From Rhyacichthys aspro (lineage: Eukaryota; Chordata; Actinopteri; Gobiiformes; Rhyacichthyidae): a stretch of 64,000 nucleotides of DNA. The notes under the pieces are model-generated. The model made no database searches and was not told where the DNA came from. It saw only the letters and a list, made by a program, of their open reading frames with translations. Of the stretch, positions 12,201-24,870 are shown one piece after another. The position numbers and the translations under genes were made by a program. The stretch lies in the NCBI GenBank assembly GCA_036850595.1, contig CM072163.1:13416639-13480638 (forward strand), in the 5' to 3' direction. The first letter of the stretch is position 1, and each line of letters starts with the position of its first letter.

Positions 12201-13934
12201 AAAGCCTCCACACGCTGTCTGTGATCTTATGCAACAGGTTTTATCATACAGGTGGAGTCAGAACATGACAGTGAGCAGATGTGGCAAACTAGTAATTACT
12301 CATACTCAAAATTACTCAAAAAAAACAAAACAAAAAAATTCTTTTAACTGGAGACATATCATCAGTGAACAGAATCCAAGCAGTGATTCAGGCTTTATTT
12401 AGAGCTGAAAGAGGACTTCAAGGATAAATAGTACCAAACAACAACATCATTCATACAGTGGCTTTAAGAACATGTCACTGACTTTCACCCAGAAGGTTTT
12501 CTCATGTATTCAATAAACCTAAGCTCTTGTTCCATTAAGTTTATCCTCAACCTCTTCTTATCATTCACACCTCAATGTAACCTTTTCTAACAGTTTCAAA
12601 AAAACTGAAGAAAATTACAAAATATATCACTGACATAGAGTACCATTCTTATAAGTAAGCAGTGTACAGCGTTGGCCACTAGGTGCAGCTGTTCAGCCAC
12701 ATCTTTGTTGAGTAGAGGCTTTGTTCTGATTTCTAAAGCTCTGTCTGAATGCCTAAATCTAGTCCATTGTGTAACTGCAGTTGTACGGATTAAACATGTT
12801 ATTATGATATAACTGACCTGAAGCATTCATGTATCTGTATGGTAGTACTTTTCTCTTTCACAGGTGCATGTGTTTCTGAAAAGTAAGTACGTGCATTCAG
12901 ACAGACCACTCAGAAATTATGCAACCACTATTCAAGCGTAAATTTAACAAATGACTGTTCAAACTCAAGGTCTTCCGTCACGGACCTGAACACAGTGGGT
13001 TGTTTTTTTTTATTTTATTTTTTTATGTGCATTCATTTACCACAGTGAGTCAAGCTGAAGGGGAAAGAGTCAGCCTTTCTCTTTTGTTTGTGAAGAAACC
13101 AATGTTATGCGTGGTCAAGCTTGTAAATGTAAAGTTGTTCACGAAGGCTTTCATCCAGCAATTTGCACAAAAAACAAGTACATCACAACATGGCTCAATC
13201 TGTAGCCTTGGTCTAAATGAAATGGTATGAAAGAAGTTACACAAACCATATATAAAAACATCTACTAACTTCAGCTACTGTACAGTCATCACAGACACAT
13301 TACGTGACAACAGTTCAAGGTGTCATTAATGAGGGTTTACCAAAAGTTCAAAACTCAACCTTCGAAATGTCATCATTATTGTTTTTGTGACTCATTTGTT
13401 GTTCATACACCCTGCAGTAGGTTAAAGTTCATCACATGCTCAACCTCCTAAAATGAAGTCAAAATAATAACATCCGGAAGGTAGATATAATCAGATGGAG
13501 ACCTGCTTGCTACTCTTAATGACACAGTCTGAACAGTAATAATTAGAGTTAACACACCCTACTGAAGTTACTCTGCGATACACTCTTTGTTTACCTACAC
13601 AAAGCACCACAACAGTATATGTTCTACTGTATGTCTGGTACAAACATGGTATTCCTCCTACTCCTTGTGCCCTCTGAACAACCACAACCTGTCCACAGCC
13701 ACGTCAGTCTGCGACGCGTGTTAATGCAGCTGAAAGGCCTGGTATAACATGCTAGTTTTCCTCCAGGGCCTTGCAGCAAACATAAGGGCGACACATCAAC
13801 ATGTAGACACATGCTTGTGTCTTATGTGGGTTACATGTGAGGGTGAAAAATGAGGCTGAAATGCTGTATCTTTCCAAAACCACATAAGGTGAAAGCGCAC
13901 TGAGTCACCGATGTCACGTTGTGGCACCTGGGGC

Positions 13935-13983
13935 CAAATTAAAAAAGAAAAGAAAAGGAAAAAAAAGAAGGAAAAAAAAAAAA
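13935..13983 (+). repeat. A/G-rich simple tract
   Basis: This is nearly uninterrupted purine sequence (runs of A broken by single or double G) ending at a CCCGCCC block. It is simple sequence with no gene. Confidence 0.7.
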
Positions 13984-16900
13984 CCCGCCCACTTGCTTAA
14001 TCATCAAGTCTGCTCATGACTCTGTTTTGGAATTGCTCACACATATGTTCTATGAAATCCCCGTCTTTAAACAAGGCTGACAGTTCTTTGTTACATCCCT
14101 GTCTGTGATTCCTAAACATAGTCTTGTGCTGAGCTGAGAGATCCCTCTGGGTTTTAAAGATGCAATTTCATCACTGATCACTGAAGCTGATCATTCCATT
14201 TCTCAAACCTCTGGATAATGCCTTAAGGTTAAAGTCATCGTCTGTGGCATTTCCATAGGGATATGTTTCATTTTTTTTCCATTCCACATTCAATCGAGAG
14301 ATAACCATTCCATGCAATATATCACAAATTATATGTCAACTGGTTAAATTCATATTTTCATACGTTTTCCAAGTAGTTAGCATGTTCACAAAACTGGCTT
14401 AACTATACAAAAACTCAACAGTTGCAGTTCACTCTTTAGCCACGTGTGTCATACAAATATTTTTACATGGCAGCATGTGAATATGTGAATGAGATCTGGG
14501 GATCTAGGTGTTGTGTATGTTTTTAGATATCCATAAATTGAGCACTGTCATTTTTTCACATGTCAACCCCAACAGGCAACGTGCACAGCCAGGAACCTTG
14601 ACACCATCTTTGGATGTGCATGCGTATTGTTTTGATTCTGCCGTCATCAGTCATGAAAAGGCACACTTTTGTATTTCCATATGCCTTGGAAGTGTAATGA
14701 CGTGCCTCTGTGTGACAGAGTCAGCTTTGATTACAGCCTTTCAGAGCCCACTGTCGTACATCTCTAAGTGGAGTCAAAACCTGACACAGACATAAAGAAG
14801 AATCATTCTCTTTACGTCTATTTAAGCTCTATTCTTTACATCTCCTTTGATAGCATAATAAAGATGTCTTTATAGCTTTGTCCTCCTTATATGTACATGT
14901 GCATTTATTCATTCCGTCACATGGGATTCAACGAGCTTGGCACTGCCGGCTTTTTCTCGTCCTCCCTCCAAACGGCTGCTCTGACTCTGTCATTCGCCCC
15001 CAGATTTCTGCTGGTGGCGTTAGTCATTGCCTGGCTTTCCCCCTCGTCCTCTCATCACATGTCCCTCTCTTCTCTTAGTTTAGCACTAATCCCCTTTTCT
15101 GAGACAGCATCTGTACAGCACCAACAGATGGGCCAGTTTTATTTACTGTCTCTCACTGTGTGACACACACATCTGCAGGAAACTATATATATATCACTTA
15201 AATATAGCGTAATTCTGTTTTGGTGGTAGCAGGACTTTTGTAAATCTATTGATAGATTATAATGCATTTTAAGTATCTTGTGAGGTGACTGGCTAATGGC
15301 TGAAAAAGGTGTACATTCATTAAAACAGGCCTAAGACAAAGACATTAAAATATTCAGGACTATACAGTCACAAATAGTCACAAACTACATTTAAGGGCAA
15401 CATAAACCAACATGCATTATGATATAGACTCCATAGACTACGTTAAATAAATGTACATTATTTTTGGTCAACTACACAAGATGTAGGAGCCTTTGGGTTC
15501 ATTTAAATTGTCATTTTTTCTATTCTATGTACATGTACTGGACTTATCTGTCATCATCTCACATGGACCTTGTGCAGGTCTTAAGAGGAGTCAGACAGAC
15601 TCTCAGATAGACTTAATGGATTTAAATCAAATTGATTAATGGGAGCTGTGCAGCCGCCTAACCGTGCATGTCTTCCTTCTCAACGCCGTAATCACCAGAT
15701 TATCTGCCTTTGAGATTTCCTGCTGTGATGACCTTAAGTCTTCCTGTAGTTTTTGGTGACGTAGTTTGTTTCAGGACAATAACAACGATGACTTGTTTTA
15801 CCTGTTTAGTGAAGACAATAGCCTACGCACAACAAGCTCAAAACAGAATTAACAACTAAATGGGATTAGGGCAAAACAGCAACTGCTGATGTAACAGGTG
15901 GACCACAAAAGCATTCAAGTCAATGGCTATTGGGTTTTTCCTGAACGCTATGAGAATATTGCAAACTTTTTTCAAGCTTTCCTTTACAAGTGTATTTTTA
16001 TCACATATAATATTTTTTATCTTAGCTCATTGGTCTAAAAATTAAAAGGAAAGAGTTTCCAGCATTGACATTTCAGATTGAAACCAGCATGTTGATGTGG
16101 CAAGTGTCATGTGTGATGAGTGAGACATACAGTATGTAGAGCGTCATCTCTGTCGTCAAAGACTCCACATACACACTTACACACACGTTGCTGTCTGTAT
16201 GCTGTCCACATGGACACACAAGCAGCAGCTTCAGATCAGACACCGTGCATTGCACATGATCATATGTTTATGTCACTCACATGGGAAAATGTGTTTTTCG
16301 CTCCAAGCACGTCAGGTCAGGATGACAGTAATGATGCCCTGATACCTATGTGTGTGCCTCTTAGTGCTCTCAGGTGGCAAATATGTACTGTGAAAGGGTT
16401 TACATTCAGCCCAGTCCTGTTCCTAACACGTGTTATCTTTGATAGAAACACTGACCTGACATTATTGCGTGTTCTGAATCAGATACACTGACAATGCAAT
16501 TTCCATGAACAGTGAAAATATGGACATTGTGTGTCTCGGACATGTCATGTTCAGCAACAAAAGTTCTGGAAACAACAAATTGCATAATTCTCTATTGCAC
16601 TTGCTGTTGGCTTTCTGTACATGGCAGTCTGCAGGGTGTACAAAAGTGCAGGCTCCACTGACTGCTGGATAATGGGCCAAGGGGCATATGGCACATTGTC
16701 TAGCCGTTTCGTCCCTTGATTTCCTCTTAATCTCTCATGTGCCTCACAAAACTCTTGTCAGTGCAGTATTAAAATTGTTTTTCTTACACTAAGAGTCCTG
16801 TTTACACTTGCAGGACTACAAGCTGTGAGCAGGCTGTAACTGCTCTGGCCAAACACAGGAATTAACTCACCTTGTGCTGTTGGGACACTGTGACAACACA

Positions 16901-18166
16901 GGTTTCATAATAGAAAATGTTTTTTTGAATTTAAAGATACTGTCACATTTATATAACCATTTGCTTTGAATGAACCTCAGGTCTTAAGAGTTAATTAAAA
17001 GCCTTATCAGTTTCTACAAAATGAACACACAAAGTGCAAACTCTGCTTCTTTGTGTGTTTAATCGCTGCATGTCCTTATCATTCACTATTTCAGACATTT
17101 TAATACGGTAACTTCACAAATGATGAGGCTGGTTTGTCAAGGGAAATTTTTAATGAATTTTCTTGAACCTTTCCATGCTATTACAGTCAATTTTGACCCA
17201 TTTGACCCATTAAACAGAAGCAAAAGTCACTGAAATTCATTTAAGTTTTGAAGGTATAATATTCAGAATCTTCATGAACAATAAATTCATTTAACAATGT
17301 GGAGGTAATGGACTTGAGCTCCCCCACCTGCATTTGACTATTGTACTCATTTGTTTGCATGTGGGGGATGTTTACAGTGTGTAGCTTTCAGCCAGTTACC
17401 TCAAATGATGTGCACAACAAATCAAACAGCAAAAACCCTGCTCTTGTGATATGTGGATAAACCATTATTTTTAGAGACAAAGGATTTAATAAAAGTACAG
17501 AATTTGATGGCCTATAAAACTCATAAAACAGTTTAAAATCACCATGAGTGACTTTAAGGTCTGTTTAACTCTAAATACCCCTGTATGTACTTCCTTGTTT
17601 ATTTCATTACACATGGCACATGTGGGAAATTGAGGGGCACATGGTGTCTGGGACAGACAGCAACACTGTGGCCTAAGCTTTTGGAATAAGTGTTTCGTCT
17701 GGCAGAGCACAAATAACCTCTCTCATTTAGTTTAGGACATGCACAACCCCTCCCCATTCATCTTCTTATCTTGTGTAATTACCGCCATGATTCTCAGACT
17801 CGTTCTTGTACCCCAGTCCAGTTTTGTGTTTACAGTGAAAAGTCACCTCACATAAACCCTCAAGTTCTGCATTTGCAATCTTCTAGGATTTAAGGTTTAT
17901 CTGAGGCTACATCACACATAATCTGGGACATTTCTTAAGTTTTGTATCAAGGTCCAGACTCTGACAAGTGAGGACAGATGCCTGATGTTAGAGACCAAAA
18001 ATGAACAAAATTAATGTTTTCCCTTTGCCTAATACATTTTACTTCATACATGATCCACATAAATCCGCAGCAATGTTTATGCAACTTTCCTCTTAATGAG
18101 ATTTTATGTATGGCTTATGATGTTGCCATGGTTTTGTAACTCGTACAGTAACTGGTGTGGCCTGTG

Positions 18167-18179
18167 TGACCTTTGACCT
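18167..18179 (-). promoter_or_regulatory. DR1 nuclear-receptor element
   Basis: The minus strand reads AGGTCAAAGGTCA: two perfect AGGTCA half-sites with a one-base spacer, the consensus for RXR heterodimers, HNF4 and COUP-TF. It is intergenic between efna3 and efna1. Occupancy is not known from sequence. Confidence 0.4.
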
Positions 18180-21100
18180 TTACATCAGGCACATGCCACA
18201 AATAAACCAACTGTTATGATAATGACAATGGGTTGCAGGGCATTATGATGGTCATTGTGTAACACAGTTATTCTGATTATTGTGATAAATCTCTCAGCAC
18301 AGTACATCTGACCTATACTTGCTCATTCTGGACAAAATATTGTGTTATAAAATAATAATAATATGTTAATCCTTTTTAATGTCTGTGCCATCTTACGCTG
18401 TGCTGTATGATCAGGCCAGTGACACACAGTTGATATAAATATGGAATGCAACCTCGCTAACATGCTTAAAACTCAGAATCAAAGACCTTTTAGCCTATTG
18501 TGGCACATTCACATAAAAAGGAAATGTATACTTTGACTGTGGAATCAAATCTATCAGGAGGAAACAAGAATTACATGTTTCTATATGAATTCATGATTTT
18601 GTGTGGGGACACTGTTCCCCACTGGGCATGTGCTGTGGATCACAAACAACCACTTCTGCTCATACATTCTCTCTATGATGGACTTATGGAGCCGTTTCCC
18701 ATGCTCCTTTAAATAAATATGTCAGCCTTATACCACAGCTGAAAAGGAAACAGTAAGGGACCGGAATAGCAAAAATAGCAAATATTTTTTCACACATTAT
18801 ATGCCATAAGGCTTCTGAAATGCTACCAACCATTTACAAATGATATTCACACCTTGCTCAAACTGTCAGTGTTTTCTCACTCATCTATCTTCTACTTTAA
18901 TGTAACATGAAATCTCTTCTCCACAGAACAGGTTATTCTTTCACTTTAAAAGTACAGCTGAAGGACTTGTTTTAATAACTCTTACTAGTGGGCTTTATCT
19001 AGTGGCAGGCTCAAACCATCACAGAAAAGTTACTTTTCATTAATGTACGTAAAATAAAATGACTGAATAATCCAAAAAGTTATGTAATTAGGATCACGTG
19101 GGAGCCTCATAACATGTTAGTTTGTTGATTTCTTCTGAAAAAAGCCTGAGAAAGCCTTACAAAGTATTTCAAATTCAAGTGCAATCTGCTTTTTCTTAAA
19201 CATAATGATCACCGTGAAAGATTGTGTAACACTTCCAAAAACAGACAGAACAACAACATCTGATACATATGCCATTGACCAAAATCATATTCAGCCATCA
19301 CATGTCTAATGGGGAGTATGGCATTCATGTTCACTAGCTATAAATACTCACTCTATGTTAGAAATCCAAAAATACCACATGCAGGCTATCAGTGAAGAGA
19401 TTACACTGATGGACAGACAGCTACATAATAAAAGACATGGGGGCTGGGATAAAAGGTGGGGATTACATGAACGCTATCAACAGCAGTAAGTCAATGGGCC
19501 ACGCAGCACAAGGCTAACCACTATAAACACACATTAGACAAAGAAAGACATGGCACAATCTGGCTCAATCTAATGCAAAAAGTTTTAGTTGTGTTCACCA
19601 AGCATTCAATCTAAATAGATGAACTACATTTCCCATAACCCCTTGCTGGCTCCAAGGTGAACATGTCTGGACTTATCCCCACACTGATGTTAGGACAGAT
19701 TGTAACAGAAAGAGCAGAGATCTCCTTTAGTGCAACCATTATTGAAAGCAACACAACATGGGGCTGGATTGTTGTATGATCCTCCAAGGATACTGACAGA
19801 AATTTAGTTTACCCTCCTTTGCTCTACTCAAAGGATTTCTTCTTCTTTTGGTGAGTGGCCTTGTTGTTGATAATGTGATTAAATCCAGTTTTCTATATTG
19901 CAATAGTGCATAAATCTCAGAAATGCATAGCCTTGTTATTCTGTGTAGGATAACTGATTGAATTTTTAATATTTTTTACTCTTTGTTATTTTGTCATTTC
20001 AAAAACCATTCATGTAAAATGTGTAGGCTAATTATCAAATTGTGGCTGATGACATTCAGCTGCTTTCTGGAAATGAAGCCATTGTTAATTAGCAATTCTA
20101 AACACCTGTATTTCAGCTGTGAATGGGCCAGCCAGAGCAAAGCTAAATGTCACCGCTAACACAGAATAGATTAATGTACTTATTCCGCACCTGTAATTAC
20201 ATTCTTCCACTTAATGAATGAAAATATTACACTCCAGGCTCACTCCATTTACACTGACAAACTCACGCTTATAAGTAAGCAACATTTTTGGAGACTGGTT
20301 ATTTTGTATTTTTATTTGTTTACACACATGATGCTTATTTTGTTAATTCAATCAGCACTAAACAAGCACTAAACAGACTATACTTTTTTTTTTTTCTAGT
20401 TTGAAAAAAATGGTTTAATCCCAAATAGTATATTGTAAAATCTGGCATTTGTGGAAAAAAAACAGGCTTTATGATGCCATCTGCTGTTTATTATAGAGGA
20501 TTTTAATAGATGAGAAACTCTACCCAGGAACGGAAAACCTTGGCCAATCACATGCTTGCAAAAGTCACATGCTCAAAAAAAGTCTCCCAACTCCCATTGG
20601 TCGACACTGGCTTGTCATATTATGTTCCAGGAAGTTTAATAGCATCCGGTAAAAATGTATTTTCAGCACTGAAAATGTCTTTTAACACAGATAAACCACT
20701 GAAAAAAGAAAAGCCCCACAGAGAAATGAAGGCAACAGGAAACCCGAATAAACACTGTGAATTCAATCACATAAGCGCCATCCTGGCTCTAATCTCGCAG
20801 CTAAGCTAACAGTAAGCTCTTAACTTCAGTTTGGTGAAATGTATTAGTATTTTGAGGAAGAAAAATTGGCCCGGTTTTATTTTTTTTAATAAAAGAAAAG
20901 CAGGAGAGATCCCTAGGCTGCTTTTGGGGGTGAGTGGAATCTGAGACAGAGACAGCAAAGAGAAAATCAAGGAGCAGAGCTTTAATGTCTTTATTCAGTG
21001 GCACAATAGACAGCTAACTATGGCCTACTGTTCAGCTGTTGATGCCAAATTGTCTGTGTGGTGATGTAACAGGTGTTTTCAAGTTTCCTTTCCTGTCACA

Positions 21101-24100
21101 GGAGAGGTCAGACCTGCTGCGGAGGAAACACCCCAGAAATAAATGGACGACAAAGGCAAAGGTGACATGGCATTCTGTAAGTTCATTAATTAGTTTTTGA
21201 TTGACTGCATTAAAGACGAGGATTTAAGTGGTCATTCAGCTCAAACTAGTGTTAGATTTCTGTTTGACAATTCCTGTTTGCTTTCCTTTCTCCCATATTT
21301 GCCTCATGTCTTCCTCTATTCCCCTTCCTTTTTTCATATCATGTTTGCCTGCGTCTCTGTCCAAACAAATGTTCTGTTAATGAGTTTGTTCAGCTACGGC
21401 CTTGATCGCTGGCTCTTTTCACACTAACCCATTCACACACACTGAGCTAATTGTTTCCCTTCGGACACAAGCAGAATTCAGCTGAGATCCATCAGTGAGG
21501 ATAAAACAAACACGGTTCAGACAGACACTGGGGTTGTGTGGTATGAGGAAACGCCAGTGAAACCAAACACAAGTCGGTGATTGATAAGCTTGAGAGGATG
21601 GGGAGGACCAGGAAGAGAGTAGAAGTGCTTTTGATCCTTAAGAATCAAGAATCAAGACCGTACTCACATGGATTTTTCTTAAAGCACGTGTGAGTCGCTA
21701 CATTTACAAGAGCTTTACAGTTATGAAGCACTGTATGAGACATTTTAATCCTTGGTATTTCTCTGCGGTAAAAAGAAGTTTAATTTTAAAACTCAGATAA
21801 ATGTTGGTTGGTTTGATGCTGAAGTATATTACTACGGCCTTGAAGTTTATGCTTCATGTACATACTCTAATAAAGATTCTTTGCCGCATCCTCACACACT
21901 GATAATCCTACGATTTATAGTATTTTACTGTTTACTCAGCTCAGTCTGCTTGACTCCTGAAACCAAACCAAATCCTCCTAGAACAATAATAAACCAACAA
22001 GAAACGCACAAGCTACAATTAGCGGGAGTGTGCGGGTGTCAGCTGCAGGAGTTTATGGTACTTCACCATCAGCACGTATCTCGGCGCTTATAGGAGCACG
22101 GGGTTTAAAGTTTCAGTGACTGTAATTATGCTGACCACACGGTTAGCTCACAATGACGGGACACGGCAGAGCAGGTAGTGAGGTAAACACAGCTAGAGTT
22201 ACCACATGATGTAAACAGTGTAGTATCAGTGACCGGCCCTACCAGTAGCCATGATGTCATCTTGTGCAATGTGTGATAAGACAGTAGGATTCGGGGAAAT
22301 GTGCTCGTGCTCATTTCTCGTTCACCTGTGACAGTATTTAACTTACTTTTGTCAGTTCGGTTTAGCTCTTTGTTAAAGCGTTCACATCCAACATCAGTGA
22401 GTGTTGTTTTGGGGTTTAGGAGCCACTAAATCTGCAGACTTTGGTGGAATGGAATGCCTTAATGCATACACACATCATGCTTTTTCCCACACACTGCTGC
22501 ACAAGGCAATAACTGCACACATGCATGCACCGGACACAATGGTGGTCTGATCAGCACACAATAGCCCCTATGTGAGTTCTGCCGTGCCTGTCTCTGTGGG
22601 ATTCAAATGTATTCCAGACCCACAGAGAGAGAGAGATTGGAGTTTACACCTTGCGTCGCTGGTTTGGACAAAACAACACAGCTTCCAAAGTCCTTTCTTG
22701 AGAAACAGAGGTGAACTTTGCACACACTTGTGAGATAAAAGTTTAATGAGTTACGATAACAAGCATACAGTCTTTCCCTCTCCTGTTTTATGTGTGTCTT
22801 ATCTGTGCTGTAACAAGGTGCACACAGCAGGTATGAAGTCTCTAATAAACTTATCCTGACTTTATGCACGTATACTAGTGACACATCCATCATTTTACAT
22901 GCGCTCCATCACACACTGGTTTTGACATAGGCTACAATTAAATGGTGATGAAATGAGAACATTTGAAGTCAAACTTGTTTTCAGCTTAAAAAACTCCTAA
23001 GAACCTATTTTGTAAATCCCATAAACTCACTCACCTGTGTCTGCAGTTACCTAGGTAACTGACTGACTGGCCAGTAGCGCTGGACAGGCCTTAATTACTA
23101 TCTTCCTAAGTCTCAGCCTGTTTCTATCCTCGCACTTGTTAGTTTCCGTCTGCATAAACCTCTCCTTTCCCTTCATCGCTCCACTCTTCAGACTCGACAG
23201 AAACAAGAAAAATGTGTCATTTTGATACATGTGTCAGACTGTGTGTGCTGTTCTGTCAATTACTTTGTCTGTGTGAATCTGTCTGATCCTTTTGACTTGC
23301 TGAGACACAACAGTTCAAGCCAGCGCCTTCATTTGTGGGACTTGAACAGACTGGACTCTGATTTGAGGACACCCAAATCAGACTTGACGTGTTAAAAACT
23401 GCCCTAAATACAGTTGACTTTTTTCTTTGGACTTATTTGACACATCTAATGCAGAGGCTTAATTTCTCGGGCTACTGTAGTTTCACGGACTAATGGCACT
23501 GGCCCAGGCTGCTTTAAGCTGTAGTAGGTGTCTGTGCTGTTGCTCATAAGTAGGGCTTACCCTAGCTGTCTATGGGCAGTCATGTGGGTCAGGCCAGTGG
23601 CTCTGAATGCACAAGTTTAAGATACTAAACATCAGCTCTCTGAGTCAGACTAATGCAATCTAACTGATACTAAGCTTGTTTATGCTGCTGCATAAATGAA
23701 TGCTTTGGAGAAAAGTTGATACCAATCCAGAAGAAACAGCTTTAGCTCAAGCAAGCAGACAAGAGTGGCTTAACCCCAATGCACAAACACCCCACCCAAA
23801 CACTTAGATACACACCACCCAGGCCCTTGAGAGAGGGAGTGTGTTCTTAAATGCTGAATGATATCACCAGCTCGTGCAACATGATTATTCATGTCTGTCT
23901 GTTTCTTTCATTTTCTCCATCATATATTAAACACTTGACAGTCTGCCTGCAGTACATGATTTTTACTCATTCTCTGTTACAGGGCTTCCACTCCACCGCC
24001 TGTAGATCTGCGTAGTGACACAGAGCTGTTTCTGTTACCCTCCAAAATAAATGTGGCTCTATCAGGAAGCAGATCGGGTTTCTTCCTTCTACCCCTCACC

Positions 24101-24463
24101 TCATTCACTCGCTCCACACTTTTCCTTTTCTTCTGTCTTCTCACTTCCTTGTATCTCTGGAAACATTTCCTCTTAACTGTTCTCAAACATTTTTTTTCTT
24201 CTTTGAAAGATCTCCCTGTGCACTTTTGTCGTTCCCTTGTGGACTTCTGAGCAGTAAAACGAATGGCATAATTAGAATCACACACTCTTAATTGGCTGTT
24301 TCCCAGCTCCATTCATAATAACTTCATTTAAAATCGCACTGCTCTCTGGGTGCAAGCGCCTCTCTGTGTCACTAGAGGCAAAAGTGTGAAATTAAGCTTG
24401 CCAGAATGCAGTAAAAGCACAGTGAACCCTGGCCGTAATGTCTGTCTGTGCGCGTGCAGACTT

Positions 24464-24493
24464 CTCTCATTAGCCTGTGTCCTCTAATGAGAG
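24464..24493. promoter_or_regulatory. 10-bp inverted repeat of CATTAG sites
   Basis: CTCTCATTAG (24464-24473) and its exact reverse complement CTAATGAGAG (24484-24493) are separated by 10 nt, so the two homeodomain-type cores sit about two helical turns apart. They are inside a GC-richer island (about 24430-24650) that also has further TAAT cores. It looks like an enhancer, but this is inferred. Confidence 0.3.
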
Positions 24494-24714
24494 CCACGGG
24501 TGGTTTAACACCTCGGCCCTATAGACGGATCCGGCTCTGCCAGGCTGAATCCCGCCTGATTGTAATTATAGCAGTCAGTCTGAACACAGGACAGTGCATT
24601 AACAGCCCTCCCTCTGCCTCGTCCTGTTCTGTAATTAGAAATGGCACAGCTGACCTATTGTGTGTCTGTAGCCATTACTCTGCCTTTTAGAGACACATAC
24701 AAGACAAACAGCTG

Positions 24715-24870
24715 GAGAGGGAATTGAACCAACAACCCCTCTGGCAGCAGCACGGAGGCAGGGATTCGTTTCTAGTGTGTCATGATGGAGCTGAGGCCAA
24801 CTCAGAGGTGAAGCTAAACTGCAGGGACTGCTCTCATGTGCATGACCACAGTGAGCTAACCACACTGAAG
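24715..24870 (-). repeat. possible degenerate tRNA-derived SINE
   Basis: On the minus strand a B-box-like GGTTCAATTCCC occurs at about 24719-24730, and an A-box-like GGTTAGCTCACTG near 24852-24864. The spacing is far larger than in a tRNA, so if this is a SINE head it has an insertion or is rearranged. No tail repeat was found. Chance similarity is possible. Confidence 0.22.

Noticed and set aside
16589..16605. TATTGCAC resembling the miR-92 seed region
   Set aside because: Only the first eight bases fit; the rest differs and no hairpin is evident, although mir-92b lies near this block in human.
20510..20809. 99-codon plus-strand open frame
   Set aside because: No family resemblance; isolated in AT-rich intergenic sequence.
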